64,000 bases of DNA from Comamonas sp. GTDB taxonomy: Bacteria; Pseudomonadota; Gammaproteobacteria; Burkholderiales; Burkholderiaceae_C. Of this stretch, positions 8,767 through 20,064 are shown in pieces; within the stretch, counting starts at the first letter, position 1; every line of letters starts with the position of its first letter. The notes beneath the pieces were generated by a model, which had not been told where the DNA came from, did not search any database, and saw only the letters and a program-made list of their open reading frames with translations. Made by a program: the position numbers and the translations under genes. Location of the stretch: the NCBI GenBank assembly GCA_028690035.1, contig JAQVCA010000005.1, forward strand, positions 62,001 to 126,000, written 5' to 3'.

Positions 8767-9721
8767 CGCTCAACCCTTCCACATCGGCAATGCGTGCGTG
8801 CTGCTGCACGGGGCTGCCTTGGGCGCAGCGCGCCGCGTAATCGCGCGCAAATTGCTGGGCCACGCGGCCACTGCGCGAGCCGCGCTCCAGCGCCCAGACC
8901 AGCGCCTCGGGCTCGGCAGCGGCCACTTGCTCGGCGCTCAAACCCAGGCTGGTGAGCCATTGGGCCACCACGCGCAGGTATTCGGGCTGGCTAAAAGGAT
9001 AAAAGCTCACCCACAGGCCAAAGCGCTCGGACAGGGATATTTTTTCTTCCACCACCTCGCCCGGATGAATTTCGCCGTCCTGGCCTTTTTGCGTTTGCAG
9101 GTTCTCGCTCAGGTACTCGGGCAGCAAATGGCGGCGGTTGCTGGTGGCGTACACCAGCACATTGGGCGTGGCAGCGGCCACCGAGCCATCCAGAATGGAT
9201 TTCATCGCCTTGTAGCCCGGCTCGCCTTCTTCAAAGCTCAAGTCGTCGCAATAGATGATGAATTTCTCGGGCCGCGCGGCCACCACTTCAACGATGTCGG
9301 GCAGATCGGTCAAATCGGCCTTGTCCACTTCGATCAAACGCAGGCCCTGAGCGGCAAACGCATGCAAACACGCGCGAATCAGCGACGATTTGCCCGTGCC
9401 GCGTGCGCCTGTCAGCAGCACATTGTTGGCCGTGCGCCCGGCGACAAAATGCGCGGTGTTGGCCACGATTTTTTCTTTTTGCGTGTCGATGTTTTGCAGG
9501 TCGGCCAGCTGCATGGCCCCGACGTGGCGCACCGGCTCCAGCACACCGCAGCCGTTGGCACGCTTGCGATAGCGCCAGGCGATGGCCGCGCCCCAGTCGG
9601 CGGGCGCTTGCAGGGGCTGGGGCAAGACGGCTTCAATGCGCTGCATGAGCTGCTCGGCGCGCAGCACCAGACGCTCCAGCGCCGCAAAGGCCACAGGGAC
9701 AGAAGAACTCGTATCGGTCAT
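8750..9721 (-). CDS. DUF815 family AAA-type ATPase
   Basis: A 323-residue P-loop ATPase. The Walker A motif GARGTGKS is at residues 105-112, followed by LIEVDKADLTDLPDIVE, a Walker B-like FIIYCDDLSFE and an arginine-rich C-terminal lid, the layout of DUF815. The family is related to AAA+ ATPases but its role is not established. The gene is the first of an overlapping set with the Nudix gene and the unknown 205-residue gene. Upstream lies a dispersed repeat separating it from argJ. Confidence 0.8.
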   Translation of the reverse strand: MTDTSSSVPVAFAALERLVLRAEQLMQRIEAVLPQPLQAPADWGAAIAWRYRKRANGCGVLEPVRHVGAMQLADLQNIDTQKEKIVANTAHFVAGRTANNVLLTGARGTGKSSLIRACLHAFAAQGLRLIEVDKADLTDLPDIVEVVAARPEKFIIYCDDLSFEEGEPGYKAMKSILDGSVAAATPNVLVYATSNRRHLLPEYLSENLQTQKGQDGEIHPGEVVEEKISLSERFGLWVSFYPFSQPEYLRVVAQWLTSLGLSAEQVAAAEPEALVWALERGSRSGRVAQQFARDYAARCAQGSPVQQHARIADVEGLSDGATL

Positions 9722-9723
9722 AA

Positions 9724-9813
9724 AAAAAGGAGCTTATCGCGCTTGATCAGCAAGGTTTTCAGCATCTTTTATATCTAAAAACCTTACCTTTCAAGCGCAA
9801 CCAGCTATGAAAT
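9724..9813. repeat. Dispersed composite palindromic repeat between argJ and the DUF815 gene
   Basis: Outer arms GAGCTTATCGCGCTTG (about 9731-9745) and CAAGCGCAACCAGCTAT (9792-9808) enclose an inner hairpin of AAGGTTTT and AAAACCTT with the core TTTCAGCATC between. This is the full two-level architecture of the family. It fills almost the whole gap. Confidence 0.85.
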
Positions 9814-11043
9814 TTAAGAACGGTAATCGGCGTTGATGGTCACGTAGTCGTGACTCAGATCGCAGGTCCACACCGTTTGGCTGGCGCTGCCACGGCCCAG
9901 ATGCACACGCACGGTGATTTCGCTTTGCTGCATCACGCGCTGGCCGTCTTCTTCGCGGTAAGCCGGGTTGCGCCCACCTTGGGTGACGACATGTACGTCG
10001 TCCAGGTGCAACTCGATCCGGGTCTGGTCCAGATCGGCAATGCCAGCGTAGCCCACGGCGGCCAGGATGCGGCCCAGGTTCGGGTCAGAGGCAAAGAACG
10101 CGGTCTTGACCAAGGGCGAGTGCGCGATCGAGTACGCCACCAGACGGCATTCTTCTTCGGTCTTGCCGCCATCGACTTGCACGCTGATGAACTTGGTGGC
10201 GCCTTCGCCATCGCGCACGATGGCCTGGGCCAGCAGACGCGCCACGTCCAGCAGCGCCGCTTTCAGCGCCTGGGCATCGGCACCGTTCCAGTTGCTGATG
10301 GGCGCATTGCCTGCCCGGTGCGTGGCCACGACGATGAAGGAGTCGTTGGTGGAGGTGTCGCCATCGATGGTCACGCGGTTGAACGAGCCATCGGCCAGCT
10401 CTTTGGCCAAGGCGGGCAGCAGCGCCGGATCGATGGCCGCATCGGTGGCCAAAAAGCCCAGCATGGTGGCCATGTTGGGGCGGATCATGCCCGCGCCTTT
10501 GCTGATGCCGGTCACGGTGACGGTCTTGCCGCCCACCTGCACCTGGCGGCTGTAGGCCTTGGGCTGGGTGTCGGTGGTCATGATGCCTTCGGCGGCAGCC
10601 AGCCAGTGGTCGGCTTGGGCGTTAGCCAGGGCGGCGGGCAGGCCAGCGACGATGCGCTCGACGGGCAGCGGCTCCATGATCACGCCAGTGGAAAACGGCA
10701 GGATGTTCTGCGGCGCCACGCCCAGCGTGTCGGCCAGCGCGGCGCAGGTGGCGCGTGCACGCGCCAGACCATCGGCCCCCGTACCGGCATTGGCGTTGCC
10801 GGTGTTGATCACCATGGCGCGAATGGGCGCGCCTGCGGCCAGATGCTCGCGGCACACCTGCACAGGGGCGGCGCAGTAGCGGTTTTGTGTGAATACGCCC
10901 GCCACGCTGGCGCCTTCGTCGAGCAAGAAGACGCTCAGGTCTTTACGATTGGCTTTGCGAACGCCCGCTTCGGCAACGCCGATGCGCACACCGGCCACTG
11001 GGTGCAGGTCTTGGGCTTGGGGCAGGGGAAGGTTGACGGGCAT
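9814..11043 (-). CDS. argJ: Bifunctional ornithine acetyltransferase / N-acetylglutamate synthase
   Basis: A 409-residue ArgJ. It transfers acetyl from N-acetylornithine to glutamate (and from acetyl-CoA in bifunctional members) in the cyclic arginine pathway. The autocatalytic cleavage site is evident as MA-TMLGF, with Ala192 and Thr193; Thr193 becomes the N-terminal nucleophile of the beta chain. Other family blocks are NTGNANAGTG (80-89) and GAGMIRPN (183-190). Full length for the family. It lies 121 bp downstream of secA on the same strand, with a terminator between. Whether the enzyme is mono- or bifunctional cannot be decided here. Confidence 0.95.
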   Translation of the reverse strand: MPVNLPLPQAQDLHPVAGVRIGVAEAGVRKANRKDLSVFLLDEGASVAGVFTQNRYCAAPVQVCREHLAAGAPIRAMVINTGNANAGTGADGLARARATCAALADTLGVAPQNILPFSTGVIMEPLPVERIVAGLPAALANAQADHWLAAAEGIMTTDTQPKAYSRQVQVGGKTVTVTGISKGAGMIRPNMATMLGFLATDAAIDPALLPALAKELADGSFNRVTIDGDTSTNDSFIVVATHRAGNAPISNWNGADAQALKAALLDVARLLAQAIVRDGEGATKFISVQVDGGKTEEECRLVAYSIAHSPLVKTAFFASDPNLGRILAAVGYAGIADLDQTRIELHLDDVHVVTQGGRNPAYREEDGQRVMQQSEITVRVHLGRGSASQTVWTCDLSHDYVTINADYRS

Positions 11044-11096
11044 GGAGCTCTTTCTACAACAACAGCAAAACGCGCATTATGCGGTGGCATGGGTGC

Positions 11097-11126
11097 ATAA
11101 AAAAACGGGCCGCAGCCCGTTGTTGT
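11097..11126 (-). terminator. Intrinsic terminator downstream of secA
   Basis: Read on the minus strand, ACGGGC-tgcg-GCCCGT forms a 6 bp GC-rich stem with a short loop, followed directly by seven T. It sits between the secA stop and the argJ start, so argJ probably needs its own promoter. Confidence 0.85.
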
Positions 11127-11164
11127 GGAGGCACTGCATGGTGGCGGTGCCGGCAGACGGTCGT

Positions 11165-13894
<2,730 letters not shown>

Positions 13895-14071
13895 GCACGT
13901 CAAGCCTGCTGACATCCGCCTGCGCTTGCACGGCAGCCCAGAGGCCCAATCCTTAAAGTTGTATGTTGCTATTGAAGTGGTGCTGCAGATAAGGACTACA
14001 TGGCACCAGCACAAGGTGTGGGATGGCAAAAAGCCAATCGACGATTCTAACTACCGCATCATAATCAACCT

Positions 14072-14386
14072 ATGAACACCCGCCGCCACCACCCCATCAG
14101 CGTGCAGCAGGCCAGCCAAGAGGCCCCCGCCTTGGCTGGGTTGATACGTCAGGCACAGGAGTCGCGCCAACGCTTGCGCAGTGTGCTGCCGTTGATCCCC
14201 TTGGGGCTGCATACCGCCATCCAGCCTGGGCCCATTGATGGCACGCAATGGAGTCTGCTGGTCAGCAGTCCAGCGGCAGCCACGAAATTGCGCCAATTGG
14301 TGCCTGCGCTGCTGGCGCATCTGCGCAGCAAGGGCTGGCAGGTGGAACACATTCACCTGCGCGTGTTGCACTCCACAGGCCACTGA
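14072..14386 (+). CDS. dciA: Short DciA-like (DUF721) protein, candidate replicative-helicase loader
   Basis: A 104-residue protein with the DUF721/DciA pattern: an N-terminal helix (LAGLIRQAQESRQRLRSVLP), a beta segment with WSLLVSSPAAATKLRQLVPALL, and a C-terminal strand IHLRVLHS. DciA is the ancestral loader or operator of DnaB in bacteria lacking DnaC. This copy is shorter than most (about 150 residues). Identification rests on the conserved hydrophobic pattern and the position divergent from secA. Start ATG 14072; no strong ribosome-binding site is visible. Confidence 0.65.
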   Translation: MNTRRHHPISVQQASQEAPALAGLIRQAQESRQRLRSVLPLIPLGLHTAIQPGPIDGTQWSLLVSSPAAATKLRQLVPALLAHLRSKGWQVEHIHLRVLHSTGH

Positions 14387-14431
14387 TGCCTATGGAACGG
14401 ACAGGAGGTTCGGAATTTTTTTGGGGGGATA

Positions 14432-14507
14432 TGGTGCCGGTTGTCGGATTCGAACTGACGACCTACCGCTTACAAGGCGGGTGCTCTACCAACTGAGCTA
14501 AACCGGC
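14432..14507 (-). tRNA. tRNA-Thr(UGU), copy 1
   Basis: The reverse complement folds as a full tRNA of 76 nt with encoded CCA. The acceptor arm is GCCGGTT/AACCGGC, the D arm contains GCTCAGTTGGTAGAGC, the anticodon loop is CTTGTAA (anticodon TGT) and the T loop is TTCGAAT. It is identical to the copy at 14541-14616, 33 bp away. Confidence 0.95.
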
Positions 14508-14540
14508 AAAGACACAGCTTGATGCTGACAGAGATATTTT

Positions 14541-14616
14541 TGGTGCCGGTTGTCGGATTCGAACTGACGACCTACCGCTTACAAGGCGGGTGCTCTACCA
14601 ACTGAGCTAAACCGGC
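14541..14616 (-). tRNA. tRNA-Thr(UGU), copy 2
   Basis: Identical in all 76 positions to the tandem copy downstream, including the encoded CCA and anticodon TGT. Located 45 bp after sspB on the same strand, so it may share its transcript. Confidence 0.95.
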
Positions 14617-14661
14617 GAGGCCCCAGATTCTAAGCGAAGAAACTCGCAAAAAATACAAACG

Positions 14662-15240
14662 CTATTTGATGCGTTTGAACACAGGTCGTTTACCCGAAAC
14701 ACTGCCCGCAGGCGGTGCTGGCTCGGGTTCGTCGGGTTCGTCGGCGGCATCGGCTGAAACAGCGCTTTCAGTACCCTCAGCGTTGGGTGCGGCGGGAGCT
14801 TCTGGCGCATGGGGCACCAAGTGCACCACCGGTGCGGGGCGGTTGGCCGCTACATCGGCTTTCGCATCGGCAACAGCATCCTCTGCCTCGGCACTGGTGT
14901 CGGACGCCCGTACGCTGTCTTCCGGAGGAAAGGACATGCCTTGTCCGGTTTCCCGTGCGTAAATGGCCACCACCCGCCCCACCGGCACCATGATGTCGTG
15001 GGGCTTGCCGCCAAAGCGCGCTTTGAAACTGATGTAGTCGTTGCCCATGTGCAGGCCGCTGGTAGCCTCGTAGCCAGCATTGAGCACGATGTGCCCATCC
15101 TGCACAAAAGCCATTGGCACCTGCACGCTGGCATCTACCTGCACAGCCAAGTAAGGGGTCAAACCATGGTCCGAGCACCACTCATGCAAAGCACGCAGCA
15201 GATAGGGGCGGGTAGAAGGTGTGGCGACGTCATCGTGCAT
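14662..15240 (-). CDS. sspB: ClpXP protease specificity-enhancing factor SspB
   Basis: A 192-residue SspB, the adaptor that brings ssrA-tagged proteins to ClpXP. The conserved N-terminal domain is clear: STRPYLLRALHEWCSDHGLTP, VLNAGYEATSGLHMGND, ISFKARFGGK and VPVGRVVAIYARETGQGM. The second half is a long Ala/Glu/Asp/Pro-rich linker ending in a short conserved tail PVFKRIK, which in SspB docks on ClpX. Start ATG 15240 chosen; an in-frame ATG at 15270 would add ten residues. It lies 45 bp downstream of sspA, the usual operon. Confidence 0.9.
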   Translation of the reverse strand: MHDDVATPSTRPYLLRALHEWCSDHGLTPYLAVQVDASVQVPMAFVQDGHIVLNAGYEATSGLHMGNDYISFKARFGGKPHDIMVPVGRVVAIYARETGQGMSFPPEDSVRASDTSAEAEDAVADAKADVAANRPAPVVHLVPHAPEAPAAPNAEGTESAVSADAADEPDEPEPAPPAGSVSGKRPVFKRIK

Positions 15241-15285
15241 GGGCAAGACTCTCTTTTTTTCTGCGCGCAAAACAGCGACTGCTGT

Positions 15286-15900
15286 TTACTTGCGCATCAC
15301 TTTTTCTGATGGGGTCAGGGCCTCGATATAGGCAGGACGCGAGAAGATGCGCTCTGCATATTTGAGCAAAGGTGCGGCATTTTTGGATAGTTCAATACCG
15401 TAGTAATCTAGGCGCCAGAGCAAAGGCGCAATGGCCACATCCAGCATCGAAAAGCTTTCGCCCAACATGTACTTGTTTTTCAAGAACACCGGTGCCAATT
15501 GCGTCAGACGATCACGGATATGGCTGCGGGCTTTTTCCAGCTCTTTGTCACTGCCTTTTTTTCCATTGCACTGCTCCAGCGTGTTGACATGGGTGAACAG
15601 CTCTTTCTCGAAGTTGAGCAAGAACAGTCGTACACGCGCACGATCTACCGGATCGCCGGGCATGAGCTGTGGATGCGGAAAACGCTCATCAATGTACTCA
15701 TTGATGATGTTGGACTCATAAAGAATCAGGTCGCGCTCCACCAGGATAGGCACTTGGCCGTAGGGATTCATGGCCATGATCTCCTCGGGCTTGCTGAACA
15801 AGTCCACATCACGGATTTCAAAGTCCATTCCCTTTTCAAACAGCACAAAGCGGCTGCGGTGGGAGTAAGGACAGGTGGTCCCCGAATAAAGCACCATCAT
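15286..15900 (-). CDS. sspA: Stringent starvation protein A, glutathione S-transferase fold
   Basis: A 204-residue SspA. In E. coli it is an RNA polymerase-associated regulator with a glutathione S-transferase fold. The thioredoxin-like N-terminal part shows LYSGTTCPYSHRSRFVL, then GQVPILVERDLILYESNIINEYIDE. The PYSHR region and the acidic GST C-terminal domain fit SspA rather than a catalytic GST. First gene of sspA-sspB, downstream of petABC, which is common gene order in Burkholderiales. Confidence 0.92.
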   Translation of the reverse strand: MMVLYSGTTCPYSHRSRFVLFEKGMDFEIRDVDLFSKPEEIMAMNPYGQVPILVERDLILYESNIINEYIDERFPHPQLMPGDPVDRARVRLFLLNFEKELFTHVNTLEQCNGKKGSDKELEKARSHIRDRLTQLAPVFLKNKYMLGESFSMLDVAIAPLLWRLDYYGIELSKNAAPLLKYAERIFSRPAYIEALTPSEKVMRK

Positions 15901-15920
15901 GGCGAAAGCTCCTAAAAGTC

Positions 15921-15957
15921 AAAAAGAGTGGGATGCCACAGCGGCACCCACTCTGTA
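15921..15957 (-). terminator. Intrinsic terminator after petC
   Basis: On the minus strand AGAGTGGG pairs with CCCACTCT around an inner TGCC/GGCA extension, followed by TTTTT. It separates petABC from sspA. Confidence 0.85.
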
Positions 15958-16008
15958 CATCCAGCCGCGCACCCACCAGGGTTGGTGCGCGCGCAGCGTC
16001 ACACGGTT

Positions 16009-16740
16009 TTACTTGACGTCTTTCCAGAACACCGCGTTCAAACGCCAGGCGATCAGGATAAAGATACCCAAGAAAATCAACACCCCTGTGCCAATGCGCA
16101 CACGCGCAGCCTGAGCAGGCTCGCCCATCCACTGCAGGTAGTTGACCAGATCGCCCACGGCCTGATCGTACTGCTGCTCAGTCATGGTGCCAGGAGTGAC
16201 CTGCTCCCAGGCCTTGAAATGATCTCCTTCAAACACTGCGCGACGTTGGCCTTGGAGTTCCCACAGCGCGTGGGGCATGCCTACATTGGGAAAAGCCAAG
16301 TTGTTCCAGCCCGTGGCCTTGGTTTCGTCGCGGTAGAAGGTACGCAAGAAGGTGTACAGATAGTCGGCACCCGAGCCACCTGCACCAGCACGCGAGCGTG
16401 CAATCACCGTCAGATCAGGCGGATTGGCACCGAACCACGCTTTGGCCTGCTTGGGATCGATCGCCGACACCATGGTATCGCCCACCTTATCGGTGGTGAA
16501 CAGCAGGTTGTCTTTGATCTCCTGCTCGGACAGACCAATGTCGGTCAGGCGATTGAAGCGCATGAACGCAGCCGAGTGGCAGCTCAGGCAGTAGTTGACG
16601 AACAGTTTGGCACCGTTTTGCAGCGATGCCTGGTTGCTCACATCCACGGGCGCCTTGTCCCAGGTCATCGAGGGGCCAGCGGCCTGCGCACCTGTGGCAA
16701 TACCCAGGGCAGCGACCAGAGAAAGTATCAGTTTTTTCAT
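16009..16740 (-). CDS. petC: Ubiquinol-cytochrome c reductase, cytochrome c1
   Basis: A 243-residue cytochrome c1, which passes electrons from the Rieske centre to a soluble or membrane cytochrome c. It has a signal peptide (residues 1-20), a heme c site C51-LS-C54-H55, the NVGMPHALWELQG region containing the likely axial methionine, and one C-terminal membrane anchor (about 218-235). Last gene of petABC, 21 bp after petB. Confidence 0.95.
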   Translation of the reverse strand: MKKLILSLVAALGIATGAQAAGPSMTWDKAPVDVSNQASLQNGAKLFVNYCLSCHSAAFMRFNRLTDIGLSEQEIKDNLLFTTDKVGDTMVSAIDPKQAKAWFGANPPDLTVIARSRAGAGGSGADYLYTFLRTFYRDETKATGWNNLAFPNVGMPHALWELQGQRRAVFEGDHFKAWEQVTPGTMTEQQYDQAVGDLVNYLQWMGEPAQAARVRIGTGVLIFLGIFILIAWRLNAVFWKDVK

Positions 16741-16761
16741 GGTGGTATTACTCCTGGCCGA

Positions 16762-18177
16762 TTAGTGGGGCTTGAAAGTCACGCGCGAAGGCACGGGCTT
16801 GGTCGCACCCAACTGACTCCACCAGGGCATGAGCAAGAAGAAGCCAAAGTACAGCAGCGTGCCCGCCTGCGAGACCTTTTCACCCAGCGGGAAAGGTGGC
16901 AGCACACCCAGATAACCCAGCACGACAAAATTCACCACAAATACGGCATACAGCCATTTGTGCCAGCCCGGACGGTAGCGGATGGATTTGACAGCGCAAT
17001 GATCCAGCCAAGGCAGGCCAAACAGGATCACCACGGCACCACCCATCACGACCACGCCCCAGAATTTGGCGTCGATGGCCAGCATCAGCACGATGGCCAC
17101 AGCACCAACACCCACAGCGGCCAGCTTGAATAGGCCCGGCAGCTTGGACTTGAAGGCAGCAAACGCGACACCCAAGCCAACGCAGGCGATGAGAACGTAC
17201 ATCATCTCAGTGGTGATGGCACGCAGCATCGAATAGAAAGGCGTGAAGTACCACACTGGCGCAATATGGTTGGGCGTCTTCAGCGGGTCAGCAGGGATGA
17301 AGTTGTTGTACTCCAAGAAGTAGCCGCCGAACTCAGGCGCAAAGAACAGCACTGCAGAGAACAGGAACAGGAACACAGCCACGCCAAAAATGTCGTGTAC
17401 GGTGTAGTAGGGGTGGAAGGGCACGCCATCCAGCGGATTGCCTTTGGCATCCTTGGGCGCGCTGGGGGCCTTGATTTCCACGCCATCGGGGTTGTTGGAG
17501 CCGACATCGTGCAGCGCCAGCAAGTGGGCCACCACCAGACCGATCAGCACCAGCGGCACCGCAATCACGTGGAAGCTGAAGAAGCGGTTCAGCGTCGCAT
17601 CGCCCACCACGTAGTCACCACGAATCAGCAGTGCCAGATCTGGGCCAACCAAGGGCACCGCAGCGAACAGGTTCACGATCACCTGGGCGCCCCAGTAGGA
17701 CATCTGGCCCCAGGGCAGCAAGTAGCCCATGAAGGCTTCGGCCATCAACGCCAGGAAAATGGCACAACCAAAGATCCAGACCAGCTCGCGCGGCTTGCGG
17801 TAGGAGCCGTAGAGCAGACCACGGAACATGTGCAGATACACCACCACAAAGAAGGCCGAAGCGCCTGTGGAATGCATGTAGCGAATCAGCCAGCCCCAGG
17901 GCACATCGCGCATGATGTATTCCACAGAGGCAAAGGCTTTTTCTGCATCGGGCTTGTAGTTCATCACCAGGAAAATCCCGGTAACGATCTGAATCACCAG
18001 CACCAGCAGCGCCAGAGAGCCGAAGATGTACCAAAAGTTGAAGTTCTTCGGAGCGTAGTACTCCGACATGTGTACCTTGTAGGCCGAGAACGCTGTGGGA
18101 AAGCGGTTCTCAAACCAGTTCATCACCTTCGCGCCCGTGGGCGCGTTGGGATCGATATCCTTGAATTCGTGAGCCAT
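16762..18177 (-). CDS. petB: Ubiquinol-cytochrome c reductase, cytochrome b
   Basis: A 471-residue cytochrome b with about eight membrane helices carrying hemes bL and bH and both quinone sites. Seen: the histidine-bearing helices (RYMHSTGASAFF and FFSFHVIAVPL), GYLLPWGQMSYW, the Qo-site region with PPFP-type sequence near the C-terminus, and the N-terminal helix NWFENRFPTAFSAYK. Longer than mitochondrial cytochrome b because of inserted loops (for example KAPSAPKDAKGNPLDG), usual in betaproteobacteria. Confidence 0.96.
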   Translation of the reverse strand: MAHEFKDIDPNAPTGAKVMNWFENRFPTAFSAYKVHMSEYYAPKNFNFWYIFGSLALLVLVIQIVTGIFLVMNYKPDAEKAFASVEYIMRDVPWGWLIRYMHSTGASAFFVVVYLHMFRGLLYGSYRKPRELVWIFGCAIFLALMAEAFMGYLLPWGQMSYWGAQVIVNLFAAVPLVGPDLALLIRGDYVVGDATLNRFFSFHVIAVPLVLIGLVVAHLLALHDVGSNNPDGVEIKAPSAPKDAKGNPLDGVPFHPYYTVHDIFGVAVFLFLFSAVLFFAPEFGGYFLEYNNFIPADPLKTPNHIAPVWYFTPFYSMLRAITTEMMYVLIACVGLGVAFAAFKSKLPGLFKLAAVGVGAVAIVLMLAIDAKFWGVVVMGGAVVILFGLPWLDHCAVKSIRYRPGWHKWLYAVFVVNFVVLGYLGVLPPFPLGEKVSQAGTLLYFGFFLLMPWWSQLGATKPVPSRVTFKPH

Positions 18178-18189
18178 GACGTCTCCCTG

Positions 18190-18789
18190 TTAGGCCTTCT
18201 TGTCTTCACCAATGAGCAGCTTGGTGTCCGACAAATACATGTGCGGGGGCACCGGCAGGTTGTCGGGCGAAGGTTTGTTTTTGAACACACGCCCGGCCAG
18301 GTCGAACGTCGAACCATGGCAAGGGCACAGAAAACCGCCCTGCCAGTCATCGGGCAGCGAAGGCTGCGGGCCGGAGACAAACTTGTCGGACGGGGAGCAG
18401 CCCAGGTGCGGGCAAATACCCACAGCCACCAGTATTTCCGGTTTGATCGAGCGATGGATGTTTTGCGCGTATTCCGGCGTGAACTCTGCAGGGTTGCGCT
18501 GCGACTCGGGGTCAGCAAGCTGGCCATCGAGCGCGGGCAGTGCTTCAAGCTGCGCCTTGGAGCGTTTGACGATCCACACGGGCTTGCCACGCCATTCCAC
18601 GGTGATTTTTTCACCTTCCTGCAGCGCAGAGATGTCCACCTCTACGGCCGCGCCTGCGGCCTTGGCCCGCTCTGAAGGCTGAAAGGAACTTACAAAGGGG
18701 ACAGCGGCTGCCACGCCGCCCACCGCGCCAGCACAGGCCGACGTGATAATCCACGTCCGTTTGCTGGAGTCGACAGGAGTTTCACTCAT
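18190..18789 (-). CDS. petA: Ubiquinol-cytochrome c reductase, Rieske iron-sulfur protein
   Basis: A 199-residue Rieske protein. The 2Fe-2S ligands are in C126-P-H128-LG-C131 and C155-P-C157-H158-GS. An uncleaved N-terminal anchor (about residues 12-34) follows a short basic start (SSKRTW), consistent with Tat-dependent insertion as for bacterial Rieske proteins; tatABC lies nearby in the window. First gene of petABC, 12 bp before petB. Confidence 0.96.
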   Translation of the reverse strand: MSETPVDSSKRTWIITSACAGAVGGVAAAVPFVSSFQPSERAKAAGAAVEVDISALQEGEKITVEWRGKPVWIVKRSKAQLEALPALDGQLADPESQRNPAEFTPEYAQNIHRSIKPEILVAVGICPHLGCSPSDKFVSGPQPSLPDDWQGGFLCPCHGSTFDLAGRVFKNKPSPDNLPVPPHMYLSDTKLLIGEDKKA

Positions 18790-18834
18790 GGGGATCCTCG
18801 ATTAAACATCGCTAGATTGGGGAATAACTGGCAA

Positions 18835-18863
18835 ATTGTAGCGGAGCGCTCCCCTTGCTCCAA
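18835..18863 (-). promoter_or_regulatory. Candidate sigma70 promoter of petABC
   Basis: On the minus strand TTGGAG (-35) and TACAAT (-10) are separated by 17 bp, and the start site would fall about 38 nt before the petA ATG. Found by eye; no experimental support. Confidence 0.5.
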
Positions 18864-18954
18864 ACCCGGTGTCCCCGACAGAGTGCAAAAGTTCCCGTTG
18901 GCAAGAGGCCAGACCCGTATTTCTTCAGGCGAGATGCCCCCCGGCCTCAGCCCC

Positions 18955-20010
18955 TTACGCACCGCCCCCTGAAAGATGCCGCGCCATCACTGTCGCCTGC
19001 ACCAAGCTGCTGGCACTGGCCACGCCCTGACCAGCAATGTCAAAGGCGGTGCCATGATCGGGGCTGGTGCGTACCAGCGGCAGCCCCAAGGTTACGTTCA
19101 CGCCTTGCTCAACGCCCAGGTACTTCACCGGAATCAGCCCCTGGTCGTGGTACATCGCCAACACCACGTCAAATTCTCCCGGGTGGCCGGCTGCGTTGCG
19201 TGCGCGCATGAACACCGTATCGGGCGCATAGGGGCCATGGGCATCCACACCAGCGCAGCGCGCTGCAGCAATGGCCGGGGCAATGGTGTCGATTTCTTCG
19301 CGCCCGAACAGCCCCCCCTCTCCCGCATGCGGATTGAGTCCCGCCACGGCAATGCGCGGGCGCCGACCCAGCACCGCCTGCAGTGCGGCATCGGTAATAT
19401 GCAGCGTCTGCAACACGTTGTCGAACGTGACCGCCTCCAGCGCCTGGCGCAGACCGACATGGATGCTCACCAGCACGGTGCGCAGCTCCTCATTGGCCAG
19501 CATCATGCGCACCGGCATCTGCTCCAGAGGCACGCCAGCGTGGCGCGCGGCCTCGGCCTGCAGCAGCTCGGTGTGACCGGGATAGTCCACCCCGGCCGCA
19601 TGCAAGGCCTCCTTGTGCAACGGCGCCGTCACCAGCGCGGCGATCTCGCCCGCCAAGGCCGCACGGGCGGCCCAGCGCACACTGGCTGCCGCCGCAGCAC
19701 CGGCCTGGGCACTGATCTGTCCCCAGGGTGCCGGGCCGGGCAGGTCGGGCAACTGCAACACGGGCAGGCAACGCTCGGGCACCTGCCAAGCATCCTGTGG
19801 CTGTGCGATCAGCGCCACCGGCAGCGCGGGCTGGCCGGGGCGCTGCACCACCTGCGCGGCGCGGCGCAAGGTGGCCGCGTCGCCCGCCACAAAGCAGCCG
19901 CGCATCTGCGCCGGATGGTCGCGAAAGGCCAGCGCGATGATTTCCGGGCCAATGCCAGCGCTATCACCCTGGGTGATCGCCATCGGCAGGGCAGAAAGGT
20001 TTTTTTGCAT
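18955..20010 (-). CDS. pdxA: 4-hydroxythreonine-4-phosphate dehydrogenase
   Basis: A 351-residue PdxA, the NAD-dependent enzyme of the deoxyxylulose-dependent pyridoxal phosphate pathway. Family features: ITQGDSAGIGPEI near the start, PLHKEALHAAGVDYPGHTELL with a metal-ligand histidine, GLNPHAGEGGLFG, AMYHDQGLIPVK and TSPDHGTAFDIAG. It is downstream of the Nif3 gene on the same strand and separated from it by a repeat. Confidence 0.94.
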   Translation of the reverse strand: MQKNLSALPMAITQGDSAGIGPEIIALAFRDHPAQMRGCFVAGDAATLRRAAQVVQRPGQPALPVALIAQPQDAWQVPERCLPVLQLPDLPGPAPWGQISAQAGAAAAASVRWAARAALAGEIAALVTAPLHKEALHAAGVDYPGHTELLQAEAARHAGVPLEQMPVRMMLANEELRTVLVSIHVGLRQALEAVTFDNVLQTLHITDAALQAVLGRRPRIAVAGLNPHAGEGGLFGREEIDTIAPAIAAARCAGVDAHGPYAPDTVFMRARNAAGHPGEFDVVLAMYHDQGLIPVKYLGVEQGVNVTLGLPLVRTSPDHGTAFDIAGQGVASASSLVQATVMARHLSGGGA

Positions 20011-20011
20011 A

Positions 20012-20058
20012 AAAAGCGCCTATAACGCTTGCTGGACAAGCGCCAGCAGCTATCAAAA
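20012..20058. repeat. Dispersed palindromic repeat between pdxA and the Nif3 gene
   Basis: AGCGCC ... GCTTGCTGGACAAGCG and CCAGCAGCTATC form imperfect arms of the same family seen elsewhere, occupying nearly the entire 54 bp gap. Confidence 0.7.
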
Positions 20059-20064
20059 ATTAAA

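Noticed and set aside
14432-14616. The two near-identical 76 bp blocks as a short direct repeat or attachment site
   Set aside because: They fold as complete tRNA-Thr genes with CCA ends; no integrase or phage sequence is nearby.
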